Shown in pieces: positions 43,499-51,869 of a DNA stretch of 64,000 nucleotides. Location of the stretch: contig JALHQT010000003.1 in assembly GCA_022841825.1 (NCBI GenBank), forward strand, positions 372,001-436,000. The letters run 5' to 3'. The notes beneath the pieces are model-generated. The model saw only the letters and a program-made list of their open reading frames with translations. It made no database searches and had not been told where the DNA came from. The position numbers and the translations under genes were made by a program. The stretch's first letter is position 1. Each line of letters begins with the position of its first letter. The DNA comes from Anaerolineae bacterium. GTDB taxonomy: Bacteria > Chloroflexota > Anaerolineae > Aggregatilineales > Phototrophicaceae.

Positions 43499-44395
43499 TC
43501 ACCTCATCACCTTCTTCACCATCCCCGGTATCTCGCCCAGGCGACTCGCGACCAGAATGCCTGCCTCTCGCATCCGCACGATCTTGGCGGCGGGGCTGCC
43601 CGCTGCCCCGTTGACCATCGCGCCCGCATGACCGAAGCGGATACCCTGCATCCGGTCTGCGAAGCGCCCGGCGACGAACGCGATGATGGGCAGACGGGGG
43701 TGCTGCGCTTCGACATATTCCGCCAGTCGTTCCTCCATCATGCCGCCCGGTTCGCCAAAGATCACAAGCGCATCGGTCTCCGGGTCGGCTTCGTAGAGCG
43801 GCAGCAGGTCGAGGAACGTTGCGCCGATGATCGGGTCGCCGCCAATCGAGACGCAGGTGCTCTGCCCGATGCCCGCGCCCGTGAGCAGGCTGGCGATCTC
43901 GGTCATCATGCCGCCGCTGCGCGAGATGACGCCAACGCGCCCCGGCAGATAAGCGCGTCGCACGGCGTCGGCAGCGCCGCCCGCCATGCCAATCCGTGTC
44001 TTGCCTGGCGAGATAATGCCGAGCGAGTTGGGACCGACCATCTGTGCGCCAGCCTGCCGCGCTGCCTCGATCATCTGGACGACATCGCGCCGGGGGATGC
44101 GTTCGGTGACCACGACCAGCAGGCGCAGTCCGTTCGCCAGCGCTTCTCGCGTCGCATCCAGCGCGACGCCGGGCGGCACGGAGATGATCGCCGCGTCTGC
44201 GGGCTGTGCCGCCAGCGCGCCGCGCACGGTATCGAAGACGGGAACATCATGAATGCGCATGCCGCCTTTGCCAGGCGTGACGCCCGCGACGATCTTCGCG
44301 CCGTAGCGAATCGACTCGGCAGTGAAGGTCGCCGCTTCGCGCCCGGTGATGCCCTGAACAAGAATGCGCGTTTCCGCGTGGGCAAGGATCGTCAT
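43499..44395 (-). CDS. Succinyl-CoA/malate-CoA ligase alpha subunit
   Basis: Protein of 298 aa. CoA-binding N-terminus ILVQGITGREAATFTAESIRYGAKIVAGVTPGKGG, ISRSGGMMTEIASLL, GIGQSTCVSIGGDPIIG, and the phosphohistidine loop IRFGHAGAMV. All key features are intact. The start at 44395 overlaps the beta-subunit stop. In this unit with a fumarase it may be the TCA enzyme (SucD) or malate-CoA ligase (MtkB); sequence by eye does not separate them. Confidence 0.85.
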   Translation of the reverse strand: MTILAHAETRILVQGITGREAATFTAESIRYGAKIVAGVTPGKGGMRIHDVPVFDTVRGALAAQPADAAIISVPPGVALDATREALANGLRLLVVVTERIPRRDVVQMIEAARQAGAQMVGPNSLGIISPGKTRIGMAGGAADAVRRAYLPGRVGVISRSGGMMTEIASLLTGAGIGQSTCVSIGGDPIIGATFLDLLPLYEADPETDALVIFGEPGGMMEERLAEYVEAQHPRLPIIAFVAGRFADRMQGIRFGHAGAMVNGAAGSPAAKIVRMREAGILVASRLGEIPGMVKKVMR

Positions 44396-45555
44396 CGGAT
44401 TTCCTCGATCACCCCTTCTATCGTCGTCTCGCGCCCGAAGTGGCGCACGCCATAGTGGTCGAGCAGTTTCGCGCCTTCGTCTTCCCAGGAGCCGGGAATG
44501 CGGAAGGCGGCGATCACGTCGCGCGGATCGCGTCCCAGCTCCAGGATGCCTTTGATGACCCCGCGTGCCATCAGATCGACCCGCGTATTGCTGACCACGT
44601 TCATGATGACGACCAGCTTTTCGACCTGCGGCTGGCGGAGGATGAGTTTCGTCAGCTCCTTGACCTTCCACACGCTGGGATTGCCGCCGATCTCGCAGTA
44701 GTTGGCGGGCGACAACCCGGCGTCGAGCAGGGCGTCCATCGCGGTCAGGCTGGCACCGCCGCCGCCGATGATCAGCCCGATGGTGCCGTCAAGCGCGACC
44801 AGCCGCCCCGCCGCCCCGCGATGATCGCGCTCGTCCAGCGCAGCGGCGCTCATCTCGAATGCGCTGCGGCGAGCAGCCAGAGCAGCGCTGAAGGGCGCGA
44901 GTTCCAGCAGCGCCTTCTGGCGGTAGAGCGCGTCATCGTCCAGCTCAAGATGCACATCGGCGATCCACCACGCCCCTCCGTCATCCACCAGCAGCGGGTT
45001 GCATTCCAGCAGCAGTGCGTCCCACTGCACGAAGGTCTCCGCCAGCGATTTTGCCAGCCCGCTGACCTGCGCGAACGCCTTGCCAGCCAGCCCCAGCGCC
45101 GCCGCCGCTTCGCGCCCAACGTAATCGGGAATGCTGACGTTAGGCGAAAAGCGTACCTGCCCTAATCCGCCGTGTGCCTCGATGTCGATACCGCCCGCCG
45201 CTGACGCCAGCAGGAGCGCCGAACGCTGCCCGCTGTCATACGTCGCGCCCAGGTAGTACTCGCCCGCAATCGCCAGCCTGCGCTCGACCAGCAGCCGCTC
45301 GACACGCCAGCCGAGCAGCGTCATACCGAGCAGATCGCGCGCGGCAGCTTCCGCTGCTTCAGGCGTATCCGCAAAGCGCACACCGCCCGCCTTCATGCGC
45401 CCACCCATCGGGATTTGCACCTTCAGCACGACCGCGCCACCCAGCGTCTCGGCGGCATATCGCGCGTCGTCGGGTGTGTCGGCAGTCATGCCGTCGGGGA
45501 TGGGCAGCCCGCGCGCTTTGAGGAGCGCTTTTGCTTCGTATTCGACGATGATCAT
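44392..45555 (-). CDS. Succinyl-CoA/malate-CoA ligase beta subunit
   Basis: Protein of 387 aa. ATP-grasp N-terminal half with VEYEAKALLKARGLPIPDGM, VVLKVQIPMGGRMKAGGV and AGEYYLGATYD. The C-terminal ligase half has LIIGGGGASLTAMDALLDAG, NYCEIGGNPS and VVIMNVVSNTRVDLMARGVI. It forms the nucleotide-binding subunit for the adjacent alpha subunit. It follows the fumarase genes with two bases between. Confidence 0.85.
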   Translation of the reverse strand: MIIVEYEAKALLKARGLPIPDGMTADTPDDARYAAETLGGAVVLKVQIPMGGRMKAGGVRFADTPEAAEAAARDLLGMTLLGWRVERLLVERRLAIAGEYYLGATYDSGQRSALLLASAAGGIDIEAHGGLGQVRFSPNVSIPDYVGREAAAALGLAGKAFAQVSGLAKSLAETFVQWDALLLECNPLLVDDGGAWWIADVHLELDDDALYRQKALLELAPFSAALAARRSAFEMSAAALDERDHRGAAGRLVALDGTIGLIIGGGGASLTAMDALLDAGLSPANYCEIGGNPSVWKVKELTKLILRQPQVEKLVVIMNVVSNTRVDLMARGVIKGILELGRDPRDVIAAFRIPGSWEDEGAKLLDHYGVRHFGRETTIEGVIEEIR

Positions 45556-45557
45556 GA

Positions 45558-46403
45558 TTACAACTCGATGCGCGTGTGGCGCTGAAGGTGGCAGTCGAGA
45601 TTGATCGCCAGCGGGATGCCCGCGATGTGCGTCGGGTAGTATTCGATGCGCACGTCGGCGGCGGTGTTGACCCCGCCATAGCCCTGCGGTCCGATGCCGG
45701 TCGCATTGACGAGGTCGAGCAGTTCGAGTTCGAGCGCGGCGTAGCGCGGGTCGGGGTGGCGTACGCCAACTTCGCGCATGAGCGACTTCTTGGCGAGCAG
45801 CGTCGCCATCTCCAGCGTGCCGCCGACGCCGACGCCGACCGTGATCGGCGGGCAGGCGTTCGACCCCGCCGCCTCGACGCAGCGCACGACCTCGCGCTTG
45901 ACGCCTTCGATCCCCTCGGCAGGCGTCAGCACGCGCGCCCAGCTCATGTTCTCCGCGCCGAAGCCCTTCGCCGCGACGGTCAGCGCCAACCCCTCACCAG
46001 GGACGAGATCGACATGGATGACGGGCGGCGTGTTGTCCTTCGTGTTGACGCGCTCGAAGAGCGGCTCCGCCACAATCGACTTGCGCAGGTAGCCTTCTTC
46101 GTAGCCCAGCCGCACGCCCTCGGTGAGGGCATCATGCAGCCCACCGCCGACCAGATGCACATCCTGCCCTAGCTCGACGAAGATGATCGCCATCCCGGTA
46201 TCCTGGCACATTGGCATCTGCCGCGCCGAGGCGATGCGGCGGTTATCCACGATGTCCTGCATCGCCTGCCGCCCGGCGGGTGACGGCTCAAGCTGGAGGA
46301 TCGACTCCAGTTGGATCATGACGGGTTCCGGCGTGTGGATATTGATGGTCTGCACGGCGCGGCGCACCGCATCGCGGATTTCTGCGACATCAATCGTTCT
46401 CAT
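45558..46403 (-). CDS. Class I fumarate hydratase, alpha subunit
   Basis: Protein of 281 aa of the two-subunit Fe-S hydratase family. Cluster cysteines are visible in QMPMCQDTGMAIIFVELG and AGSNACPPITVGVGVGG, plus VRRCVEAAG-type context around VVRCVEAAG. It holds the [4Fe-4S] cluster that binds fumarate/malate. L-tartrate dehydratase has the same architecture and cannot be excluded. It starts inside the end of the beta-subunit gene. Confidence 0.85.
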   Translation of the reverse strand: MRTIDVAEIRDAVRRAVQTINIHTPEPVMIQLESILQLEPSPAGRQAMQDIVDNRRIASARQMPMCQDTGMAIIFVELGQDVHLVGGGLHDALTEGVRLGYEEGYLRKSIVAEPLFERVNTKDNTPPVIHVDLVPGEGLALTVAAKGFGAENMSWARVLTPAEGIEGVKREVVRCVEAAGSNACPPITVGVGVGGTLEMATLLAKKSLMREVGVRHPDPRYAALELELLDLVNATGIGPQGYGGVNTAADVRIEYYPTHIAGIPLAINLDCHLQRHTRIEL

Positions 46404-46960
46404 GGTGTGCGTTTGTACGCCGCCTTTCCCTGTTCGTACACATCGTTCCCGGAGATGTCGTTGGCGACCAGCAGCGGGAAGTCTTCGACCTCCAGGCGAC
46501 GGATCGCTTCGGTGCCCAGGTCTTCATAGGCGATCAGCTCGACGCGCTTGATGCGGTCGGCGATCAGCGCCGCCGCGCCGCCGACGGCGACCAGGTAGAC
46601 CGCGCCATACTCGACCATGCCCGCGCGCACCGCCGCGCTGCGCGTCCCCTTGCCGATCATGCCCTTCAGTCCGCGTGCCAGCAGCGGCACGGTGTAGTCG
46701 TCCACGCGCCCGGCGGTCGTCGGTCCCGCCGAGCCGATCACATCGCCCGGCTTGGTCGGCGACGGTCCCACGTAGTAGATGACCTGCCCACGCACGTCGA
46801 ACGGCAGCACACCGCCCGCGTCGAGCGCGGCGATCATGCGCTTGTGGGCGGCATCGCGCGCGGTGTAGACGTGACCACTCAGGAGGACACGGTCGCCCGC
46901 CCGCAGCGCTCTCACGGCGTCGTCGGTCAGCGGGGTGGTCAGGCGGTGAGCATCGGTCAT
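46400..46960 (-). CDS. Class I fumarate hydratase, beta subunit
   Basis: Protein of 186 aa with the family segments LRAGDRVLLSGHVYTARDAAHKRM, IYYVGPSPTKPGDVIGSAGPTT, GRVDDYTVPLL and GLKGMIGKGTRSAAV. It completes the active site with the alpha subunit, whose gene it overlaps. First clearly catalytic gene of the leftward unit fumarase beta, alpha, ligase beta, ligase alpha. Confidence 0.86.
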   Translation of the reverse strand: MTDAHRLTTPLTDDAVRALRAGDRVLLSGHVYTARDAAHKRMIAALDAGGVLPFDVRGQVIYYVGPSPTKPGDVIGSAGPTTAGRVDDYTVPLLARGLKGMIGKGTRSAAVRAGMVEYGAVYLVAVGGAAALIADRIKRVELIAYEDLGTEAIRRLEVEDFPLLVANDISGNDVYEQGKAAYKRTP

Positions 46961-46987
46961 GTGCCTACTCCCTATGTCTTCTCTTGG

Positions 46988-47050
46988 CGTCCTTGGCGTC
47001 TTCGCGGTTCAACCAAAAGATCAACCGCCAAGACGCCAGGGACGCCAGTT
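46988..47050. repeat. GGCGTCCTTGGCGTCTT-type inverted repeat
   Basis: Imperfect stem of about 25 bp (46988-47012 with 47023-47049) in the 115-base gap between the ferredoxin-like and fumarase-beta genes. No coding sequence. Confidence 0.6.
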
Positions 47051-47075
47051 ATGGATTGCGGGGCGTGGCTTTGTT

Positions 47076-47321
47076 TCACGGGTGCTCTCCCGTGGAAACG
47101 AGCGTCTCATCGCAATAGGTCTTGCGGATGCGAATCATGCCGGGCGGCGCAAGCCTGAGGCAGAGCGCGCACAGCGTGCATTCGTCCTCCTGCTCCTCAC
47201 GGGTGACCAGCGTCGCCGCTTCGACCGCGAAAATATCGACCGGGCAGACGCGGACGATGGCATCGCGTAATTCGGGCGCTGCGCCCTGCTGATCTATCGT
47301 GATTTCGATGAAGACGCCCAT
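47076..47321 (-). CDS. Short ferredoxin-like protein with a reduced cysteine set
   Basis: Protein of 81 aa from MGVFIEITIDQQG. The layout is that of a small bacterial ferredoxin, with VCPVDIFAVE and ECTLCALCLRLAPPGMIRIRKTY. Four cysteines remain (one CP plus CxxCxxC). The Cys usually present before the last Pro-Pro is Ala (LAPPG), so probably only one [4Fe-4S] cluster forms. It opens the fumarase/CoA-ligase unit and may serve in cluster supply or electron transfer. Confidence 0.65.
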   Translation of the reverse strand: MGVFIEITIDQQGAAPELRDAIVRVCPVDIFAVEAATLVTREEQEDECTLCALCLRLAPPGMIRIRKTYCDETLVSTGEHP

Positions 47322-47348
47322 AGAATGCTCTCTTGCCACATGACCCTT

Positions 47349-47515
47349 AGCCCTCATCCCCCAGCCCCGCCTCCGCTCTGCATCCGGCGTCCCGAACGCG
47401 GAGTACCGCTGGGAGAAGGGGGGCCAGATGTAGCGACGAGGGATGCCTCGTCCGGTCTGAAAGTCCCTCTCCTAGGCGTACTCGCCGTTCGGGAGAGGGA
47501 TTTAGGGTGAGGGCT
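47349..47515. repeat. Inverted-repeat-bounded element, copy B
   Basis: Starts AGCCCTCATCCC and ends GGGTGAGGGCT. Its last 55 bases (47461-47515) match copy A with one mismatch; the middle differs in length. Intergenic, between the ferredoxin-like and enolase-superfamily genes, with no coding sequence. Confidence 0.8.
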
Positions 47516-47524
47516 TCTGCTACA

Positions 47525-48664
47525 TTACTTCTTCAAATTGTACTTCTGCACCACCGACTCGATCACCTCGACGCCCAAGCCGGGCGCGTCACCAATGCTC
47601 ATGTAGCCATCGACCGGGGCGAACGGCTGCGTCACCAGCTCGTGCTGCATCGGGTTCTCGAACGGCTTCATCTCGAAGATCGTCGCGTTGGGCGCGGCGA
47701 GCGCGAGATGCAGGCTGGCGGCGGTGATGATGGCGCTGCTCCAGCAGTGCGGGTCCATGCCGACGTTGTGGCGCGCCGCGAGCTGCGTGATCTGCTGCAT
47801 CCCGGTGATGCCTTCCGTGCGCCCCGGATCGACCAGGATGACATCGCAGACGTTGGCTTGCAGCAGACGCAGGTAGTCATTGCGATTCCAGAAGCGCTCG
47901 CCAAAGCCGATCATCATCTCCGGCACAGCCGCGCGCAGTTGGCTGTAGCCGAGCAGGTTATCGGGCTGGAAGACATCCTCCAGCCACGTCAGGTTATGGG
48001 GCAGAAACGCACGCGCCATTTTGACCGCGTAGGGCAGCGTCCAATGCACCTTCGCGCCAATATCGACGATGAAGCCCGCGTCAGGTCCGATTGCCTGGCG
48101 CACCGTTTTGACGAACTCCAGGTCGCGAACGGCGCTCGTGCCCAGGTTCGCCTCGCCCTTCTTGCCAAAGCCGACCTTGACCAGCTTGTAGCCGTTGCGG
48201 ATGTGCGTCGCCAGCTCCGCCGCCATCGCGTCGATGGTCGATGCTTTGGGGTGCGTGCTGGCGCAGGTCGGCAGCTTTTCGTGCTGCTTGCCGCCGAGCA
48301 TCTGATGGAGCGGGATGCCGAGCAGCTTGCCCTTGAGATCCCAGAGCGCGATATCCAGCGCGCTGATGGCGAACGCCGCGATGCCGCCCACATCGCCGTA
48401 CCACCACACCTGCCCGCGCACCGTGTTCCATAAGGTTTCGTGGTCGAGCGGGTCTTTGCCGACCAGCAGGTCGGTCAGCCCGTTTTCCAGCAGTGCGGTG
48501 GTGGCGTAGGTCGCCTCTTTGAACTGGCTGATGCATTCGCCCCAGCCAACCGTACCATCGCTTGCTTCGATGCGCGTCAGGACGATGTAACGCCAGGCGT
48601 TGTTGTCGTTCGGCTCCTGGTAGCCCAGCGGAAAGACATCAACTTTCTTGATCGTGACAGGCAT
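47525..48664 (-). CDS. Enolase-superfamily (mandelate racemase group) enzyme
   Basis: Protein of 379 aa. The barrel motifs are YKLVKVGFGKKGEANLG, FIVDIGAKVHW, WLEDVFQPDN, GFGERFW and a His in GMDPHCWSSAII. It is distinct from the enzyme at 42313. It should dehydrate or racemise an acid sugar or other carboxylate. The start at 48664 was preferred to 48673 because AGGA lies at a proper distance only for the inner ATG. It faces the GntR regulator across a 113-base gap. Confidence 0.82.
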   Translation of the reverse strand: MPVTIKKVDVFPLGYQEPNDNNAWRYIVLTRIEASDGTVGWGECISQFKEATYATTALLENGLTDLLVGKDPLDHETLWNTVRGQVWWYGDVGGIAAFAISALDIALWDLKGKLLGIPLHQMLGGKQHEKLPTCASTHPKASTIDAMAAELATHIRNGYKLVKVGFGKKGEANLGTSAVRDLEFVKTVRQAIGPDAGFIVDIGAKVHWTLPYAVKMARAFLPHNLTWLEDVFQPDNLLGYSQLRAAVPEMMIGFGERFWNRNDYLRLLQANVCDVILVDPGRTEGITGMQQITQLAARHNVGMDPHCWSSAIITAASLHLALAAPNATIFEMKPFENPMQHELVTQPFAPVDGYMSIGDAPGLGVEVIESVVQKYNLKK

Positions 48665-48703
48665 TTTTGACATTCCTATGCGGCATGTGTATATTTTTGG
48701 AAG

Positions 48704-48717
48704 GATTATACATAATC
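48704..48717. promoter_or_regulatory. Candidate GntR operator GATTAT-AC-ATAATC
   Basis: Perfect 6-bp arms with a 2-base centre in the gap between the divergent enolase-superfamily and GntR genes. A related half-site, TATATGTAATC, lies at about 48756-48765. Position and spacing suit an FCD-type regulator. Confidence 0.45.
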
Positions 48718-48777
48718 TAGCGAGATTGCGTTTGCTTGTCAAATGGCGGTGCGGTATATGTAATCTGATGTCCTGAC

Positions 48778-49464
48778 TTGCAGCACAACGAGGTGCGACA
48801 GCACGATGTGACAAAGCGGGTGAAACCCAAGTCTCAAAAGACGAAGATGGATCAGATCGTCGAGGTGCTGCGCGATGCCGTGCTGATGGGCGAATTTGGC
48901 TCCGGCGAGCGGCTCTTGCAGGAGGAGCTGGCGGAGCGCTTCAACACCAGCTCGACGCCGATCCGTGAGGCGCTGCGCCAGCTTCAGGCTGAGGGTATTC
49001 TCGAACACAGCCCGTATCGCGGCGTGCAGGTCGCGGAAGTGCGCATGGACGACGTGCGCGAGATCTACATGCTGCGCGCCGTGCTCGAATCGTTCGTGAC
49101 GCGCCTGGCGGTTCCCTACCTGAACAACGCCTATCTCGAACAGCTCCGCGCGCTGCAAACGCAGATGCGTGAACATCTGGCGACGAACGAGATGCAGAGT
49201 CTGAGAAAGACGAATTACGAGTTTCATCTCTTGATCTACGAAGTAGCGCGGATGCCGCACTCGCTGAAGATCATCAAGAATCTGTGGGCGCAGTGCCCCT
49301 GGGATGCGCTGTATGTGCTGCCGGGGCGCGCGCCCAAATCGCTGGATGAACATGAGCAGATCCTCGCCGCCATCGCCGACCAGGATGCAAAACTTGCGGG
49401 GCAGCGCGTCCAGGAGCATATTGAGTACGCCGCGACCGCGCTGGCGAACTTTATCGATGAATAG
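48778..49464 (+). CDS. GntR-family regulator with FCD effector domain
   Basis: Protein of 228 aa as read from TTG 48778; the true start may lie slightly downstream. Winged helix with MDQIVEVLRDAVLMGEFGSGERL, EELAERFNTSSTPIREALRQLQAEGI and the wing YRGVQVAEV. The helical FCD domain follows (VREIYMLRAVLESFVTRLAV, EFHLLIYEVARMPHSLKIIK, DEHEQILAAIADQDAKLA) with metal-site residues in place. It lies 29 bases ahead of the 2-oxoacid dehydrogenase genes and divergent from the enolase-superfamily gene, so it probably controls both. Confidence 0.87.
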   Translation: MQHNEVRQHDVTKRVKPKSQKTKMDQIVEVLRDAVLMGEFGSGERLLQEELAERFNTSSTPIREALRQLQAEGILEHSPYRGVQVAEVRMDDVREIYMLRAVLESFVTRLAVPYLNNAYLEQLRALQTQMREHLATNEMQSLRKTNYEFHLLIYEVARMPHSLKIIKNLWAQCPWDALYVLPGRAPKSLDEHEQILAAIADQDAKLAGQRVQEHIEYAATALANFIDE

Positions 49465-49493
49465 CACTCAGTACTTAATAAAGAGGAGCTTGG

Positions 49494-50813
49494 ATGCCGA
49501 CTGAAATTGTGATGCCCAATCTTGGCTTTGATACACAGTCGGGGCGGTTGATCGAATGGCTGAAGAAGCCCGGTGACACCATTCAACGCGGCGATGTCCT
49601 CGCCGTCGTCGAGTCTGATAAAGCGAATGTTGAGCTTGAAAGCGTCGCGGCAGGCGTCCTTCTGGACATCCTCGCCCCAACGGACAGCGAAGTGGCGGTT
49701 GGGGCAGTCATTGCGCACATCGGCGCGCCCCATGAGCTGGTCGCACCGCCTACAACAGCCGCGCCCGCGCCGGCTTCGCCGCGCGTCCCGGATGTCTCGC
49801 CGATTGCGCGCCGCATGGCGGAAGAACATCGGATCGATCTGAGCGCGATCACTGGGTCGGGGCGCGATGGACGCATCGTCCGCGAGGATGTGGAGGCGGC
49901 GATTAACCTCACCTCTGAAAACCTCACCCCCCGCCCCCTCTCCGTCCTCGGAGAAGGGGTCAAGTTCCTCGCGCTGCCCCGTGTGCGCAAGGCTGCGCGC
50001 GAGGCAGGCATCGACCTGGCGCTCGTCCCCGCGACGGGCGCTCAAGGGCAGGTCACGCCCGCCGACTTGGCGCGCTACCTGGCAGTGCAGTCCGCCACAC
50101 GCGCACAGGCAGCCGTTCCCGCCCCCGTCACCAGGTCCGCTGCGCCCGTGCCCGCCCGCGAAGGCGCGCGCGAGATCGCGATCAGTCGGGCGCGGCGGAC
50201 GATGGGCGAGCGCCTGGGCAAGCACAAGCGCGAGGCTCCTCACTTCTACGTTACGGGTGAATTCGATGTCGAGGCAGCGATGGCGCGCCTGACCGGGCGT
50301 GCGCGCATCAATGACCTGCTGCAATTCCTGACGGTCCGAACACTTCTGCGCGTTCCCGAACTCAACGCGACCTACGAAGGCGAGCGCCTGTTCCATCATG
50401 AGGCGGTGCATCTCGGCATCGCCGTCGCGCTCGATGACGGGCTGCTCACGCCGGTGCTGCGCCATGCCGAACGCCTCTCGCTGGAAGGGATCGCCGATGA
50501 GACACGCGCATTGATCGCACGCGCGCGTGCGGGGCGGCTGAAGGCGGACGAAATCGGCGGGGCGAGCTTCACCATCAGCAACCTCGGCATGATCAAGCAG
50601 GTAGAGCGCTTTACGGCAGTCATCAATCCGCCTCAGGTCGCCATCCTGGCGGTGGGCGCGGTGAGGCAAAGACCCGTCGTCGTGGACGGTGGGCTGCATG
50701 TTCGGCGTACCGTCTATCTGACGATCAGCGGCGATCATCGTGTGGTCGATGGGATGCACCTGGCGCGTTATCTGGCGACATTCGGCGAAGAACTGGAACG
50801 ATTCACGGGATAA
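49494..50813 (+). CDS. 2-oxoacid dehydrogenase E2 (dihydrolipoyl acyltransferase) with two subunit-binding domains
   Basis: Protein of 439 aa. Residues 1-78 form the lipoyl domain with K43 (ESDKANVEL). A first peripheral-subunit-binding domain spans about 100-137 (VSPIARRMAEEHRIDLSAIT) and a second 159-197 (LPRVRKAAREAGIDLALVPA). The acyltransferase core spans 225-439 with the active-site DHRVVDG at 414-420. Most bacterial E2 chains have one subunit-binding domain. Between the two lies a stretch, residues 141-156, that reads like a translated intergenic repeat. First structural gene of the rightward unit with E1-alpha and E1-beta. Confidence 0.88.
   Translation: MPTEIVMPNLGFDTQSGRLIEWLKKPGDTIQRGDVLAVVESDKANVELESVAAGVLLDILAPTDSEVAVGAVIAHIGAPHELVAPPTTAAPAPASPRVPDVSPIARRMAEEHRIDLSAITGSGRDGRIVREDVEAAINLTSENLTPRPLSVLGEGVKFLALPRVRKAAREAGIDLALVPATGAQGQVTPADLARYLAVQSATRAQAAVPAPVTRSAAPVPAREGAREIAISRARRTMGERLGKHKREAPHFYVTGEFDVEAAMARLTGRARINDLLQFLTVRTLLRVPELNATYEGERLFHHEAVHLGIAVALDDGLLTPVLRHAERLSLEGIADETRALIARARAGRLKADEIGGASFTISNLGMIKQVERFTAVINPPQVAILAVGAVRQRPVVVDGGLHVRRTVYLTISGDHRVVDGMHLARYLATFGEELERFTG
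49914..49961 (+). repeat. Repeat-derived segment inside the E2 reading frame
   Basis: Encodes SENLTPRPLSVLGEGV. The DNA (ACCTCACCCCCCGCCCCCTC and onward, ending GGAGAAGGGGTC) has the CCTCACCCCC...CCCCTCTCC...GGAGAGGGG style of the left end of elements A and B. It sits in frame in the linker between the two subunit-binding domains. Confidence 0.55.
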
Positions 50814-50826
50814 ATTGCGTAATCAC

Positions 50827-50854
50827 GTAGGGGCGACCCATGGGTCGCCCCTAC
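50827..50854. repeat. Perfect 28-bp palindrome between E2 and E1-alpha
   Basis: GTAGGGGCGACCCA followed by its exact complement. Occupies almost half of the 60-base gap. Could act as an intercistronic mRNA hairpin; it belongs to the same style as 33379-33400. Confidence 0.75.
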
Positions 50855-50874
50855 CAGACCAAAAAAGGTTCATG

Positions 50875-51861
50875 ATGACACAACATGCTCTTGCCCCCGC
50901 GCTGCCCCTTGAAACGCGCCAGCGGATGCTGCGGCAGATGCTGGAAATCCGCCTTGCCGAGGAAAGCATACAGGGCTTGTTTCTCGAAAATCTGATACGC
51001 GGCACGACGCACCTGTGCATCGGGCAGGAGGCGTGCAGCAGCGGCGTCGCCGCCGTGCTCCAGCCGGGCGATACGGTCACCTGCACGTATCGCGGGCACG
51101 GGCACGCGCTGGCGATGGGCTTGTCGCTCAAGGGGATGCTCGCCGAGATGATGGGCAAGGCGAGCGGCATTTGCAAGGGCAAAGGTGGCAGCATGCACAT
51201 GACCGATGCCTCGCTCGGCTTGCTGGGTGCGAACGCCATCGTCGGCGCGCAGCTTCCCATCGCGGTCGGTGCGGCGCTGACGGCACAGGTCATGGGGACG
51301 GGCACGCTCGCCATTACATTCTTCGGCGAGGGGGCGTCCAACATTGGCGCGTTCCATGAGGCGCTCAATCTGGCGGCGATCTGGAAGCTGCCGGTGCTTT
51401 TCATCTGCGAAAACAACCAGTACGGCGAGTACAGCGCCATGCACGTGACGACGCCCGTCGCCAATATCGCCGACCGTGCGTCGTCCTATGGGATGCCAGG
51501 GATCATCGTCGATGGGCAGGACGCCGAGATCGTGTACGACCAGGTGAAGGCAGCGGCTGATCGCGCGCGGAGCGGCGGCGGTCCCAGCCTGATCGAACTC
51601 AAGACCTATCGCTTCAAAGGACACTCGCGCACCGACCAGGCACCGTATCGCCCGAAAGGCGAACTCGACGCCTGGCTCAAACGTGATCCGATCCTGATCC
51701 TGAAAGAGCGGATGATCGCCGAGGGTCAGCTTGACGAAACCGAATACGAAGAGCTGCGCAGTGCGCTGGAGCGCAGTGTTCATGAGGCGGTGGAATGGGC
51801 GAAGGCGGAGCCATTCCCGGCGCTGGAAACGCTGGTTCAGGACATCTATTACGAAGGGTAG
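50875..51861 (+). CDS. 2-oxoacid dehydrogenase E1-alpha
   Basis: Protein of 328 aa, typical for the separate alpha subunit. LPLETRQRMLRQMLEIRLAEE at the N-terminus, CKGKGGSMHMTDASLGLLGANAIVGAQLP, then the thiamine diphosphate motif GEGASNIGAFHEALNL ending in ENN, and the phosphorylation-loop-like KGHSRTDQAPYR. Starts ATG 50872 and 50875 are adjacent. Pairs with the E1-beta gene eight bases downstream. Pyruvate or acetoin are plausible substrates. Confidence 0.88.
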   Translation: MTQHALAPALPLETRQRMLRQMLEIRLAEESIQGLFLENLIRGTTHLCIGQEACSSGVAAVLQPGDTVTCTYRGHGHALAMGLSLKGMLAEMMGKASGICKGKGGSMHMTDASLGLLGANAIVGAQLPIAVGAALTAQVMGTGTLAITFFGEGASNIGAFHEALNLAAIWKLPVLFICENNQYGEYSAMHVTTPVANIADRASSYGMPGIIVDGQDAEIVYDQVKAAADRARSGGGPSLIELKTYRFKGHSRTDQAPYRPKGELDAWLKRDPILILKERMIAEGQLDETEYEELRSALERSVHEAVEWAKAEPFPALETLVQDIYYEG

Positions 51862-51869
51862 CGTTCTTC

